A stretch of 64,000 bases of DNA. Source: Arenicola marina. Its lineage: Eukaryota > Annelida > Polychaeta > Arenicolidae. The stretch lies in NCBI GenBank assembly GCA_964019135.1, contig OZ025255.1:39896811-39960810 (forward strand), in the 5' to 3' direction. The position numbers and the translations under genes are program-made. The notes beneath the pieces are model-generated. The model had not been told where the DNA came from and ran no database searches. It saw only the letters and a program-made list of their open reading frames with translations. This document shows, piece by piece, positions 13,401-25,762 of the stretch (the stretch's first letter is position 1; every line of letters starts with the position of its first letter).

Positions 13401-16300
13401 GTGTATTGCTGTAGACTGCCGTTGACTGCTGTATAACTGAGGTAGCAACCACAAGCAGTGTTTTCTGATTAGTCTGAGTATCGCTGTAGGCTGCTGTTGA
13501 CTGCTGTATAACTGAGGTAGCAACCACAAGCAGTGTTTTCTGATTAGTCTGTGTATCGCTGTAGGCTGCTGTTGACTGGTGTATAACTGAGGTAGCAACC
13601 ACAAGCAGTGTTTTCTGATTAGTCTGTGTATTGCTGTAGACTGCTGTTGGCTGCGGTATAACTGAGGTAGCAACCACAAGCAGTGTTTTTTGATTAGTCT
13701 GAGTATTGCTGTAGGCTGCTGTTGACTGCTGTATAACTGAGGTAGCAACCACAAGCAGTGTTTTCTGATAAGTCTGTGTATCGCTGTAGGCTGCTGTTGA
13801 CTGCTGTATAACTGAGGAAGCAACCACAAGCAGTGTTTTCTGATTAGTCTGTGTATCGCTGTAGGCTGCTGTTGACTGCCGTATAATTAAGGTAGCAACC
13901 ACAAGCAGTGTTTTCTGATTAGTCTGTGTATCGCTGTAGACTGCTGTTGACTGCTGTATAACTGAGGTAGCAACCACAAGCAGTGTTTTCTGATTAGTCT
14001 GTGTATTGCTGTAGACTGCTGTTGACTGCTGTATAACTGAGGTAGCAACCACAAGCAGTGTTTTCTGATTAGTCTGTGTATTGCTGTAGACTGCTGTTGA
14101 CTGCTGTATAACTGAGGTAGCAACCACAAGCAGTGTTTTCTGATTAGTCTGTGTATTGCTGTAGACTGCTGTTGGCTGCGGTATAACTGAGGTAGCAACC
14201 ACAAGCAGTGTTTTTTGATTAGTCTGAGTATTGCTGTAGGCTGCTGTTGACTGCTGTATAACTGAGGTAGCAACCACAAGCAGTGTTTTCTGATAAGTCT
14301 GTGTATCGCTGTAGGCTGCTGTTGACTGCTGTATAACTGAGGAAACAACCACAAGCAGTGTTTTCTGATTAGTCTGTGTATCGCTGTAGGCTGCTGTTGA
14401 CTGCCGTATAATTAAGGTAGCAACCACAAGCAGTGTTTTCTGATTAGTCTGTGTATCGCTGTAGACTGCTGTTGACTGCTGTATAACTGAGGTAGCAACC
14501 ACAAGCAGTGTTTTCTGATTAGTCTGAGTATTGCTGTAGGCTGCTGTTGACTGCTGTATAACTGAGGTAGCAACCACAAGCAGTGTTTTCTGATTAGTCT
14601 GTGTATCGCTGTAGGCTGCTGTTGACTGCTGTATAACTGAGGAAGCAACCACAAGCAGTGTTTTCTGATTAGTCTGTGTATCGCTGTAGGCTGCTGTTGA
14701 CTGCCGTATAATTAAGGTAGCAACCACAAGCAGTGTTTTCTGATTAGTCTGTGTATCGCTGTAGACTGCTGTTGACTGCTGTATAACTGGGAAATAAACC
14801 ACGTACAGCCAGTGTTTTCTGATTAGTCTGTGTATCGCTGTAGACTGCTGTTGGCTGCTGTATAACTGAGGTAGCAACCACAAGCAGTGTTTTCTGATTA
14901 GTCTGTGTATTGCTGTAGACTGCTGTTGACTGCTGTATAACTGAGGTAGCAACCACAAGCAGTGTTTTCTGATTAGTCTGTGTATTGCTGTAGACTGCTG
15001 TTGACTGCTGTATAACTGAGGTAGCAACCACAAGCAGTGTTTTCTGATTAGTCTGTGTATTGCTGTAGGCTGCTGTTGCCTGCTGTATAACTGAGGTAGC
15101 AACTACAAGCAGTGTTTTCTGATTAGTCTGTGTATTGCTGTAGACTGCTGTTGACTGCTGTATAACTGAGGTAGCAACCACAAGCAGTGTTTTCTGATTA
15201 GTCTGTGTATTGCTGTAGACTGCTGTTGACTGCTGTATAACTGAGGTAGCAACCACAAGCAGTGTTTTCTGATTAGTCTGTGTATTGCTGTAGGCTGCTG
15301 TTAACTGCTGTATAACTGAGGTAGCAACCACAAGCAGTGTTTTCTGATTAGTCTGTGTATTGCTGTAGACTGCTGTTGGCTGCTGTATAACTGAGGTAGC
15401 AACCACAAGCAGTGTTTTCTGATTAGTCTGTGTATTGCTGTAGGCTGCTGTAGACTGCTGTATAACTGAGGTAGCAACCACAAGCAGTGTTTTCTGATTA
15501 GTCTGTGTATTGCTGTAGGCTGCTGTTGACTGCTGTATAACTGAGGTAGCAACCACAAGCAGTGTTTTCTGATTAGTCTGAGTATTGCTGTAGACTGCTG
15601 TTGACTGCTGTATAACTGAGGTAGCAACCACAAGCAGTGTTTTCTGATTAGTCTGTGTATCGCTATAGACTACTGTTGACTGCTGTATAACTGAGGAAGC
15701 AACCACAAGCAGTGTTTTCTGATTAGTCTGTGTATTGCTGTAGGCTGCTGTTGAATGCTGTATAACTGAGGTAGCAACCACAAGCAGTGTTTTCTGATTA
15801 GTCTGTGTATCGCTGTAGACTGCTGTTGACTGCTGTATAACTGAGGAATAAACCACGTACAGCCAGTGTTTTCTGATTAGTCTGTGTATCGCTGTAGACT
15901 GCTGTTAGCTGCTGTATAACTGAGGTAGCAACCACAAGCAGTGTTTTCTGATTAGTCTGTGTATCGCTGTAGACTGCTGTTGGCTGCTGTATAACTGAGG
16001 TAGCAACCACAAGCAGTGTTTTCTGATTAGTCTGTGTGTTGCTGTAGACTGCTGTTGACTGCTGTATAACTGAGGTAGCAACCACAAGCAGTGTTTTCTG
16101 ATCAGTCTGTGTATCGCTGTAGACTGCTGCTAGCTGCTGTATAACTGAGGTAGCAGCCACAAGCAGTGTTTTCTGATTAGTCTGTGTATTGCTGTAGACT
16201 GCTGTTGGCTGCTGCATAACTGAGGTAGCAACCACAGCCAGTGTTATCCGATTCTAATTAGCCTGTGTATCGCTGTAGACTGCTGTTTACTGCAGTATAA
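10500..16300. repeat. 75-bp minisatellite, about 77 units
   Basis: The unit is 75 bp and contains GCAGTGTTTTCTGATTAG, TCTGTGTATTGCTGTAGACT, GCTGTTGACTGCTGTATAAC and TGAGGTAGCAACCACAA in that order. Units from about 11,550 to 16,230 are highly alike. Those at 10,500-11,500 are more divergent and some are shortened. Each unit has internal GACTGCTGT sub-repeats. Because 75 = 3 x 25, the minus strand stays open for 370-595 codons as a 25-residue repeat in more than one frame. Variant units with GAAATAAACCACGTACAGCC are 4 bp longer and end those frames (near 13,065, 13,135, 14,790 and 15,850). There is no start context, splice pattern or domain to support a protein. No flanking coding sequence was identified. 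Confidence 0.95.
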
Positions 16301-16560
16301 CCATTAATAAACATGACCAGAAACAAAAGTTCACATTTGTTGTTTCATTTATTAGTATTTTATCAGAGGATTTCAACGATTGATGTGGGTTGGTCGTTCG
16401 TAAACGTTGCAAATACCACTTGGTACAAACGTTGTATTATCTTGCTTTACCACGTTCCAATGTAACGTGGTTTCCACGTGAAAATATTGCGTGACGATCA
16501 CGATACTTCCACGTGGAAACCACGTGGTATCCACATTGCTTTGTTAGCTGGGAACGGAGT
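16301..16560. repeat. MITE-like foldback with CACGTG palindromes
   Basis: At 16,464-16,480 and 16,510-16,526 there are inverted 17-bp arms of the form AACGTGGTTTCCACGTG. Each contains the palindrome CACGTG, and further ACGTGG words lie around them. The segment ends near 16,553 with GTTAGCTGGGA, the complement of the TCCCAGCTAAC motif found at about 61,430. Such motifs at element ends with degenerate internal foldback words suggest a non-autonomous DNA transposon. No target duplication could be fixed. Confidence 0.5.
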
Positions 16561-19500
16561 GGGTCTCCCGAGGCTACCCCGGCATCTGTAGCACTGTCTC
16601 CCATGAGCGTTCACGCGTTAAACGAGTCACGCAGTGTTTGTGTCTGACAAATATAAACTGATTTTAGGCTTGTCAATCAAATATTTCGTGTCAACTTTGA
16701 AAACGAGGCGGCAAATAATTTCCGTGCCGACTATATAACTATAAACAATTGTTTAGTTTGTATTAGCCTACACTGTTTGGCACAGCCTCGTGTTGGCGTC
16801 AATATGGCCATTCCTGTACGTCTACGTCTCGTTGGTAAACCACCAGCTGAACCCACAGCTGACATCACACGGTTGACATCGATCAACGGTGCTGGGGTCA
16901 CGAATGGTTTTAGAGCGTTGTTTTAGGTTGAATTTTGTATTTTAGATGCAGACTTAGAAGAAACAAAATAGATGGTTCGTTGCATGTCGCACGATCACAA
17001 TGGAAAAAAAAGTAAAACGGGGTCTAATTTCAAAGCGCTTATAGCGGCATAATTTTCAACAGTTTATCAAGGTTAACAGGGTGTTGTTCTATAAACAAAA
17101 ACCCACTAATCCCAGACCCTATAATCCCAGTCTTATAGATCACTTCCGGCCATTTAGTGGTGACCGTTTAGGCATGTGGCGTACTTTGTAGTGGCGTCAA
17201 TGCAATATCAACTATCACCTTCCCTGCTTGTACGGCCTACGACTTTTTTTTTGAATTTGTGAGTAACAACATACCCAATTAATACAGCTATCGCCGGCTG
17301 ATTGACACCTCATCCGGGCGTTTCCAACGGGCCTGTTATACCATAGAAACCCAGTGTCTTCTATTATATCGGCGCAAAAATCGTATCGGTCACTTGGTTT
17401 ATTTTGCCCATGAGAGGCATAATGTTGGAGATGTACTGTCCTGCCATTTGGTTTCACATTACTGCGATGCCCACTTGCCAAGATAATAACTATGTTAACA
17501 ATGTTAAAAGGCAGAAAAAGACAGGGATATCAAAAGTTTGAAGCCGTGTCCCCACAAAAATCCACTTTCACACATAAGATGCCCCAGTTTGACTAAAATG
17601 GTGCCTCAACATATCTTGTTATTTCTACCATATAATAGATAACCAATAACAATATGGTCTCTGAAAGGCTACATGTCGCAGTCCTTTACATATAACAGCC
17701 ACTTTTTCCAGTTACAAAAGCGATCATCAGAGAGGCGTTGTAGTGAAGAAATAATGCTACATATTTATATGTGTAACAATATGACATTAGCGGAATATAT
17801 AATATAGCACAACATAAGGGAAGCTATATTCTCATGCAATCAAGGATAGTGTATAATAGGATGCCCAACTGTGAACTTCCCCTATGGGCAAATTGTGACA
17901 AAACAAACCGAGGCGCCACCTAGGAAATACCGTGTTAGAATGTAAACAAAAGCACGTGGTTGAATGGTAGCGCCGTATCCTGAACGGTATCGTATCAACA
18001 GAAACGTTTTTGTAAATTTAACAATAGCTTCAAGATCCTCGTAGGGTGTGGATTTTGTAGAATGTTTGTCTTTGGTGGGGTTACCGAGCTGCACCGGGGG
18101 TCTTGGGTGGGGGACGGGTGCCAGGGGTGGGGGAGGGGGGGGATAAGATATCGGTCTGATTGTGATTTTGCGCGACCGGATTTGATGGGGCGGGAAAGCC
18201 GGGATCGGTAAAGTCTGGTAGGGCAGAAATTTGGGTGCAGAGGCCGTCGTGCATCTTTATCACCTCCTCCCTGTGAGGGTTGCTGGCGGTGGGGTGGTGG
18301 GGGAACGGCGAAGGGGGGGGGGCGGTGGCTTTGCTATTCTTGCTGAGTTATGTACTAGTACTCGCGGCGGTCCTGCAATGTATTGTACTCTTGTGGTAAA
18401 AGAACCAAATTTGGTACACTTGTAGAGTTTGAGGTACGGAAAAATTGGACTATGGACTCAGGTTAGATATTTCAAAATGGCCGCCATTTTCAAGATGGCA
18501 GCCAAGATAACCAAAGAAAGTCTATAAAATAATAGTTCCAAGATATTTAATTGTACGAATTTGTACTTTTGCAGTTTTACCTGGTGAACAACGCAAAATA
18601 AGAATTCATTGCAGTAAGACAGATGGTCGCCAATATATATATATTTTTTTTTTAATAGCAAAAATTCCAAGAAATTTATTTTTTAGCACACTTTTGAAGT
18701 TTGACCAGCTGAACAACGTAAAACAAGAATTTGTTGGAACAATTCAAAATTGCCTATATTTTTCAAAAAGAATCAAATCTTTCGAACAAAATCAGAAAAT
18801 TGATGTTTTCAAGTTATAACAGGAAAATATTGTAAGATTAAATACTGTAATAACTGTAACAAATTAAGAAATAAACAAGTGATTTGCTCTAGGTATTTAA
18901 CATTTAATTGATCACATAAACATTCAAACACGGATGTACAGTCTCAGTACATTGAAGTCTCAGGTCATGTACACTACATGTTGTCTTGTACATATCATCC
19001 CATTGTTAAATGCGCTTTAGTCTAAACTATTTATTCTTGCATGCTAACAAATAGTTCTAATTAAGCTGTTGGAACATAACTGTGTGGGAACATTTCAGCA
19101 ATTGACAGGACTATATGTCAATGATGACGTCACATTTCGTCAGGTGATAAAAATTGTTATCTGCACATATAGTGTTATTAACAAAGATAGCCAGCACAAT
19201 ACAGTATCAAGTTATGACAATAAACAGCAATTAATCCATATATCTATATTTATATATATTTTTGTTATATTATTTATATTATCCATTGTACATATGACAC
19301 ACAACATCAGACATAATTGATTGCTTAACCTAGGAATGTTAATGTCAGTATATTGATTGTTTTATTTTACAATACAGTTCATACAATAAAATCAGTTTTT
19401 AAATGATTTATATAATATAAAATGCTTTGAAATACTAATGCTGACAATGTCAAGTTATATTCATCACCAAAATGTTGGCACTGTCATCCCAGGCTTTACT

Positions 19501-20290
19501 TCATGAATATGTTTGAATATGGAGTCCTTAAGCAGAGTTTGAGCAGACCACACAGCTCTTGTGAAGACACTCGCTGTCCCTTTTCAGCAGATCCTCACGC
19601 TGCAGACTGATTACCCATTTACCTGAAATATAAGATAAATAACAAGTTACCAACAAATGCCAGTAATACAGTGGTCCGTATATTATACAACCTTCCGCTA
19701 CACCACCTTTGAAATGAATTAAATGTATTTCCATCCAGAACTATGAGTAGCCAGGACTCACCATACTGATTATGACTAAAACTAATTATTATATCTTAAC
19801 CAAAGGAAAAAAAATGGTCCATCTAGGCCTAATTATGTTTTCAGAAATCTAGGGTTTCACTGTCTGCTCTGGTAGGAGGAGGGGGGGGGGGTGGGGGCAG
19901 CAAGGGAATTGCAGTAGTAAATAAACGACCATCGTGATCAAGGGTTTTCATTAATCGTGAACTAAGAATGTGAATATTAGATAACCATGGATTGGGAAAT
20001 CGCAAATTTATATCATGTATCCACCCGTCCTATGTATACTGGGAGTTATCCTTTTTAATTCATTGTCACCTGGGTGATCTGGCAACACAACCACCCTATA
20101 CTCCCCGGCAGCTGGTAGCCCTGGCAGCCCTACCCGCTATTGGATCTGCCAATGAAAACCAATTAGGAAGTGTGATAATTAGCTAGTAAGCTTATTGGGC
20201 AATCAGTTAATAGTGATTACTTGTTTTTATGTTCCCCTACTAGGCCTTAGTCTGAAATTGCTTGGAACAATGGCCCGGTTACGTCTCCCA
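16561..20290. other. Gene-free region
   Basis: No ORF on either strand has recognisable domains. G-rich stretches occur at about 18,095-18,145, 18,280-18,325 and 19,876-19,898, and an AT-rich low-complexity block lies at about 18,640-19,480. ORFs of 60-88 codons here look random. Confidence 0.55.
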
Positions 20291-20465
20291 GGCTAGCCAT
20301 CGTGTAGCCTGAATGTTCAGACGTCACAGTTTGACAGTCTGATGCTTACTGTAACGTCTGAACACATGGCGTGCAATAGCCTGAATGTTCAGACGTTACA
20401 GTTTGACAGTCTGATGCAAGTGTCAAGACTGTACCGTCTGAACATTCAGGCTAGCCATCGTAGTG
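20291..20465. repeat. Foldback MITE, copy 1 (compound)
   Basis: The motif GCCTGAATGTTCAGACGT occurs in direct orientation near 20,308 and 20,388, each time followed by TACAGTTTGACAGTCTGAT or a close variant. The segment closes with the inverted form GTCTGAACATTCAGGCTA near 20,454. The arms CAGACGTTACAGT and ACTGTAACGTCTG pair internally. A simpler copy of the same family lies at 22,851-22,945. No coding sequence. Confidence 0.8.
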
Positions 20466-21604
20466 AGTAACATCATAAACATCTCTCCTTATCGCTCAGG
20501 TAGCAGACACGTACTTGCCGGCAAAGTTTACACCAACATGAAAGCGAATAACCTGTTACAGAATTTCAAACATTTGCTTACCTCTCTTGGTCCTTCGAAA
20601 ATCCCCAAAATCCAGAAGCTGGCATCTTTACTGTGCAATTTGTGCATCGATTGGTGGCACGAAGCTGCCGCCGATCTTCCAGCCTCTCGCTGACATGTTG
20701 ACATTTCTAACACGGTCTCTCATAGATGGCGCTGCGAACGGCGTATCACCGCGCGAAATGCAGAGTTGGCTATCCTATTATACACTATCCTTGATGCAAT
20801 CAACTACACAAGAAGGTACAGGTATAAAAATGCATCTGCCCATAAAAGACACATGACCTCATAACATATCATACGTATTTTTGAACTCGCGAATGTCTTG
20901 GTATTTCTATGTAATAGCACCATGCTTTTCGAACAACGTGCGACACGACAGAAGAAAAAGACGGTTGAGTTGCTTAGAAACGGTTAAAAGTACACGCGCA
21001 TGCATCACATGCATCCCTACCACATAACGTTAATTTCAAACAGGCTCAGCTTCCATGAAATTTGCTTCATGAAATAGTTCTCTCCTCGGCTAAAGCCTAG
21101 CCAACATTTGAAGGCGCTACCCATTGGGGCACACGGTGATCCCACGAGCGTGTCGAATATCTGTGTTATCATCCATTGAGGTGTTTTAGCCCATTAGCAC
21201 GACGCCCTCTCCCATCGCACATGGCTAATAATGTAACAACACGACACACCACTCCTTAAACTGCACACGAACCTTTTATGATCATAAACGATCATGACCG
21301 TCATGATCATTACTTACTGATCAGAGGATAAGAAAGACATATACATTGAACCAGTTCGTAAAAAAGAAGCACTTTTCTTCAATTTTCCAGTTCACTATTT
21401 AACCTGAAATAGTTACTTCTATAGTCTTTCTACCTTTACTTCCGCTAAACATGTCAGTGAATTAGGCAGTGTGCGCATGAAGACCAAATTGCGCCAACAA
21501 AATCTCCCAGACAGGTTGTAGGAATTATAGCCTTCTACCCATGACCTGTTGGTTAGAAGATTAGCCGGCTTAACAATTAAGCTAGGAAGGCCCCACGCCA
21601 TATG
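20466..21604. other. No recognisable gene
   Basis: Several 60-89 codon ORFs overlap on both strands at 20,463-20,856 with no known motif. Nothing else was seen. Confidence 0.5.
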
Positions 21605-21784
21605 TGGTGGGCCATTCCCTCTCGCACGAGACCCAGCTATCCCCTCCTTCCGGATGATAGATCCTCCTAAGAATTCGAATCGACGCCAAAAGCCTTCATG
21701 TCACGCTTGCAAACATCTTTAAACCTGAGCTTTGGCCGTCCAGTGGGCCTTTTTCCGGCGGCAAGCTCGTCACACACATGTCCT
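21605..21784 (-). mobile_element. LINE 3' fragment (second copy of the 54-kb LINE tail)
   Basis: This segment matches 54,316-54,486 closely along its length: GTGGTGGGCCATTCC at the 3' end, then TCCTCC, ACAAACATC, and AGCTTTG(G/T)CCGTCCAGT. On the minus strand the upstream part reads like GKRPTGRPKLRFKDVCKRD, the conserved C-terminal motif of the reverse-transcriptase ORF at 54.4 kb. Only the last ~60 codons and the 3' tail remain. Confidence 0.75.
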
Positions 21785-22002
21785 TATAGACAGTCAATAC
21801 TTGTATTTTGAGTTGGTGTGTTCGTCATCCACATATTACACTGAGAAACATCGGTAAGCACCTTGCCATCAGGAAGGAAGCAAGACGGGCTGCTACACTG
21901 TGCAAATACATCTGGAATACTTGATAACGTAAATGTAAAACAAAATATAGAGGATAAACAGATCAACGGGACTATTAGTGGGGCGGATATGTGACAAAAA
22001 AT

Positions 22003-22252
22003 AGGCAAGTTGTTCGTTTCCGGCAGAAAGCATAAAGATTGGTATATAGGGGTTTTAAGAGTCGCTGATTCCGATAGGAAAAGGAGACATTGGGTACGAG
22101 CGCTGTATCCCGCTCAAAATGAGGGTTGAAGGGTATATGAGGCACCAGAGGAATTTACTCGTACCCGAGTGGCAATAGATTCAGTTGCTACGCGTTGCTA
22201 ACGTTATTCAATAATTGTTTCCAAGCAAAGTTATTATGACGTCATATTATGA
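22003..22252 (+). repeat. Dispersed repeat, copy 1 (inverted relative to 49.1 kb)
   Basis: About 250 bp including GGTATATAGGGGTTTTAAG, CCCGCTCAAAATGAGGGTTG, TTGCTACGCGTTGCTAACG and TTATGACGTCATATTATGAC are found in reverse complement at 49,088-49,335. No coding potential. It ends about 60 bp before Harbinger element B. Confidence 0.8.
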
Positions 22253-22450
22253 CCCATTCTCAGAGCTTAATAAGCGAAGGATAATGTCTTGATTTTTCTG
22301 GATGTCATTTCCTCGGCCTCGTTCGCAAGCGACCGCTAGTCGACTAATGGTTGACGATTTGGCTGCCGAACGCTGATTAGTCCGACCATCTAGTCGACCA
22401 GAGCGAACCATGCCGCCACCCACGGTTCCTCTGGTCGATTGACGTCCAAG

Positions 22451-25400
22451 ATGGCGGAGCCGAGTGAGCAGTAAGTGGTTTTCGCGTCATCTTTGTGGCG
22501 TATGCTTGATCTGTAACTTCGTTTGCAAGTTGATATACATTTAAACAAATTAAAATATAGCATGGTTCATACATAATTGTTCATTTGGCTAATTTTTCAT
22601 GATTTCGTGCAAAATTTTCACATGATCGAACTAACTGACACTGTGAAGGCTCGTTCACATCTCTACTGTTTAGTTTTTGGTGGGGACGGGGGGGGTCATT
22701 GGTGCGACCATTGGTGCTAGTTCGGTCGCCAAGCCAATACAGAGTGGGGCTCTTGTCCAAGAACACAGCCTATGTTCTCTGCAACTTAATACAATTCAGT
22801 GACAGTCCAGGATTTTGCACAAGACTCAAGAGGGCTGGGACACACATAAACTGAATGTTCAGACGTTACAGTTTGACAGTCTGATTCTGACTGTAACAGT
22901 CACAAGAACAAGTGTCAAGACTGTAACGTCTGAACGTTCAGGCTAGGACACACAGTGGTTAAAGGTGCTCATACAACAATTGTTTTACTTTCCCACATGT
23001 CATGTGACATGAGCAGATGAGATGTACCTATTTTATTTAGTCATTGCGGGAAAATATATTTGCCACCTTTTTTTTTTGTCAGCTTCAACCAATGACTGAA
23101 CATGATTTGTTATATTCAGTCCTCCTTCCAAATGAACTGAAATGATACCAAAAGTTTCACGCAAACGAAGCAGACAAGTTTCGCTATGGCTGTTTATCTT
23201 GTCATCTATTATATATGTGGGTGACAGTATTGCAAAATATTTACAAAAGTGAGGCAGCAGATATTAAAACGCGCTGTAGGCCAAAAAAAGTGGCTTAACA
23301 AACACACAAACACGGGAGGATACAATACACTATGTGCCAAGAATATAAATGTCATTTCCAGTCTTATTACCCTACATTCTTTAAGTTTTGCAAGACAAAG
23401 ATTGCTGTATGGATAACTTTAAGGCGCAGCATGTATAGGAATGGGGGCCCACATTTTGTGCTAAATCTGTCTGTTTTGCCTCCAAATAAATGTTTGTAGA
23501 TAGTTTCCTTCCCTCTCCTTGTCTTATATAATGAAATAAGTAACAGTCAAAATGTAGCTCATCCCCATGTTATTTTCTATCTTGTAAAGAAACCACATTT
23601 CACTTCTCATTCCAGCGAAACTGTATGTTACCACGGAAAATGAAATACCATAGCAACATCTACAGAAAAAGAAAACAAATTAAATAGGAACATTGCTGAA
23701 AACTGCAATTTTAGTAATTCTATGGTTATTGTTATGTTATTGTTACAGATGTTTATATCCCAAACATAATCTTAGCATTTATAAGTCTTTGTGTACAATG
23801 AAAGATTAGCATTCATATTTGACAGAACTGCAACATTTGGTGTAGGAGTGGAAGATATGGCTGAAATAGTGTATGTATTGTATTTCCTCACATACAATTG
23901 TACTTTTTAGAATGCTGTGGAGGCCTAATCTGGCAATGAATTTTGGTGACAATTAAGAATAGATAATGTCACTAAGTACAATTTTTTTCTTCTTGCTTCT
24001 CATCCATAAAGCCAATTTCAGAGTGGCCAAAGTGAAGTGAATGTTTGTAATGAGAGCTATGATAGTATGTGTATTTGATACAAAAACATCAATTTACTGC
24101 CATGATCGAGTGGAAAACAATATTTTTCCTCCTATGGTAGAAAAATGAGGCAAACTGTAATATTATTATCATCACACAACTGTTCTTTTGTATAAAGTTA
24201 TAATCTTGGAGCATGTCGCATGGAGCATGTAGCAAAACTGTGTATTTCCTCCTGAATTCCTAAGGTATATGATATCATGCAAATGCTATTATTGTCACAT
24301 ATTTCATTTAGCCAAGCACTAATTCAAGGTCACTACATAATGTGTTTAGGACTCTTACACAATCTATTCATCCTAATATCTACCCTTCAGATAGTTTCAT
24401 GCTGTATATATCTCTGACCTGTTATGCATTTCATTTCAGAGTTCACATCAAGTTTGTGTATAAAAACAAGGAAATCAATGCAGTGGTTGACAGGACCCTG
24501 GCAACATACTTGTGTTCCCCGGATATAGGTAATTTCCCTTTTAGCTTCATGCAGCTATACAATTACCTGAAGGAGTTTGGACTGTGGATGTTGGCATTAC
24601 ACATAGGTAATGTAAAGACTGTTGTATACAATGTCTTACCATCAGTAGACAAAACTACATACAATGTATTCTTTCAAACCAGCCTATAGCCCATATGGTG
24701 AAGCATAATTAAACTTTCAATTTATAATGCTCAATGTTAGTATGGTCAAAACTAGTTTTTATGTATATTATATGATATGATCTATAACTTATATCTGAAG
24801 TCTGTGAGATTGCATATTCTATGATATTGAAATATATGCAGGTAGCATGTCATATATTGAATAACCGCTCAGTGTATATTTATCTGTTTGTGCAATTTAC
24901 AGATCCTGCAGTGCAGCAAACCGTTTTTGGGCAACTGTCAATGTTAGCTACCGGTGATACTTCGCAAGATGCCCCATCACGATCAACAGCACTACCGGGC
25001 AATTATATGTCCTCATCAACCCAATCAGGGTCAACCACAGTTCCAAGTGCTCTGTCTCCACCAGCCCCATCAGGATCCACAACAGTATCAACTGCTGTGT
25101 CCCCACGAGCCCCATCAGAATCATTGCCTGCTGGTACATCACACCTTCAGTCTCAGGTGAAATACTGGAGAGAAGCAGAAGAACGAGCTTTGCTAGCTAT
25201 TCGTTTTGACATGGAGGCGGAATTTAACAGTGGCCACAAGGATCATAATAAGCTTTGGTCCCAAATACAAGAAAAGCTCACAACGAATGACATTGTTGCG
25301 ACAAAACAACAAATAATAAATAAATGGAACCAGCTGAAGAAACGTTACCGTGAGGTAAAGGATCATAACCACAAGACAGGCAATGACCGGAAAGTGTTCA

Positions 25401-25762
25401 AGTATGAAGGTGATTTTGACAATCTGTACGGCGATAAATCCTCTACTAGACCCAAAGTTACGTTGGATTCTTCGGCAACAATTGTTATCAATGACAACCA
25501 GTCGTCAGAATGTGACAGTGAGTCTGTGGCAGAAAATGCTTGTAGTTCAACAGGAAGTCGTACATCTACCCCTTCTCCACAACCGAACAAGCAAAAGAGG
25601 AAGCAGTCTACAAGTGACAAGCAGGTATCGATAATGGAAAAAATGCTCAAACTATCGGAGACGATGGCCCATGAAGCTGCTGAAAGAGAAAGAGCTAAAG
25701 TCGCCCAAATGGATAGATTTCTGGACCTGTATCAGGAATCTGTGCGGAGCAAGAAAGACTAA
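22451..25762 (+). CDS. Harbinger B ORF1: Myb/SANT-like DNA-binding protein
   Basis: Three exons, 22451-22470, 24440-24528 and 24903-25762, join in phase with GT-AG junctions to give about 322 aa. The start ATG lies 137 bp inside the left TIR end and its exon ends at CA|GTAAGT. After a Ser/Pro/Thr-rich stretch, a trihelix/Myb-like domain follows, with W-x5-ERALLAIRF, LWSQIQEKL and QQIINKWNQLKKRYREVKDH, then TG, FKYEGDFDNLYG and a Ser-rich basic linker (NKQKRKQ). A C-terminal amphipathic helix (MEKMLKLSETMAHEAAERE) probably mediates dimerisation. In Harbinger transposons this partner binds the transposon ends and brings the transposase to the nucleus. The function is inferred from the family. 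The first intron (2 kb) holds a MITE copy. Confidence 0.82.
22851..22945. repeat. Foldback MITE, copy 2
   Basis: It runs from CTGAATGTTCAGACGTTACA to TGTAACGTCTGAACGTTCAG and GCTA, nearly palindromic, about 95 bp, with TTTGACAGTCTGA in the left arm and TGTCAAGACTG in the right. It is the same family as 20,291-20,465. It sits in intron 1 of Harbinger B ORF1, so it inserted after B or travels with it. Confidence 0.82.

Noticed and set aside
11507..15856. Minus-strand ORFs of 520, 595 and 370 codons in the minisatellite
   Set aside because: They are 25-residue repeats forced by the 75-bp period. More than one frame is open, there is no domain or start context, and 4-bp unit variants interrupt them.
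10500..16300. CRISPR-like array
   Set aside because: Units are head-to-tail with no unique spacers, and the genome is eukaryotic.
20463..20856. Overlapping 61-89 codon ORFs as a host gene
   Set aside because: No recognisable domain, competing frames on both strands and no clear splice structure.
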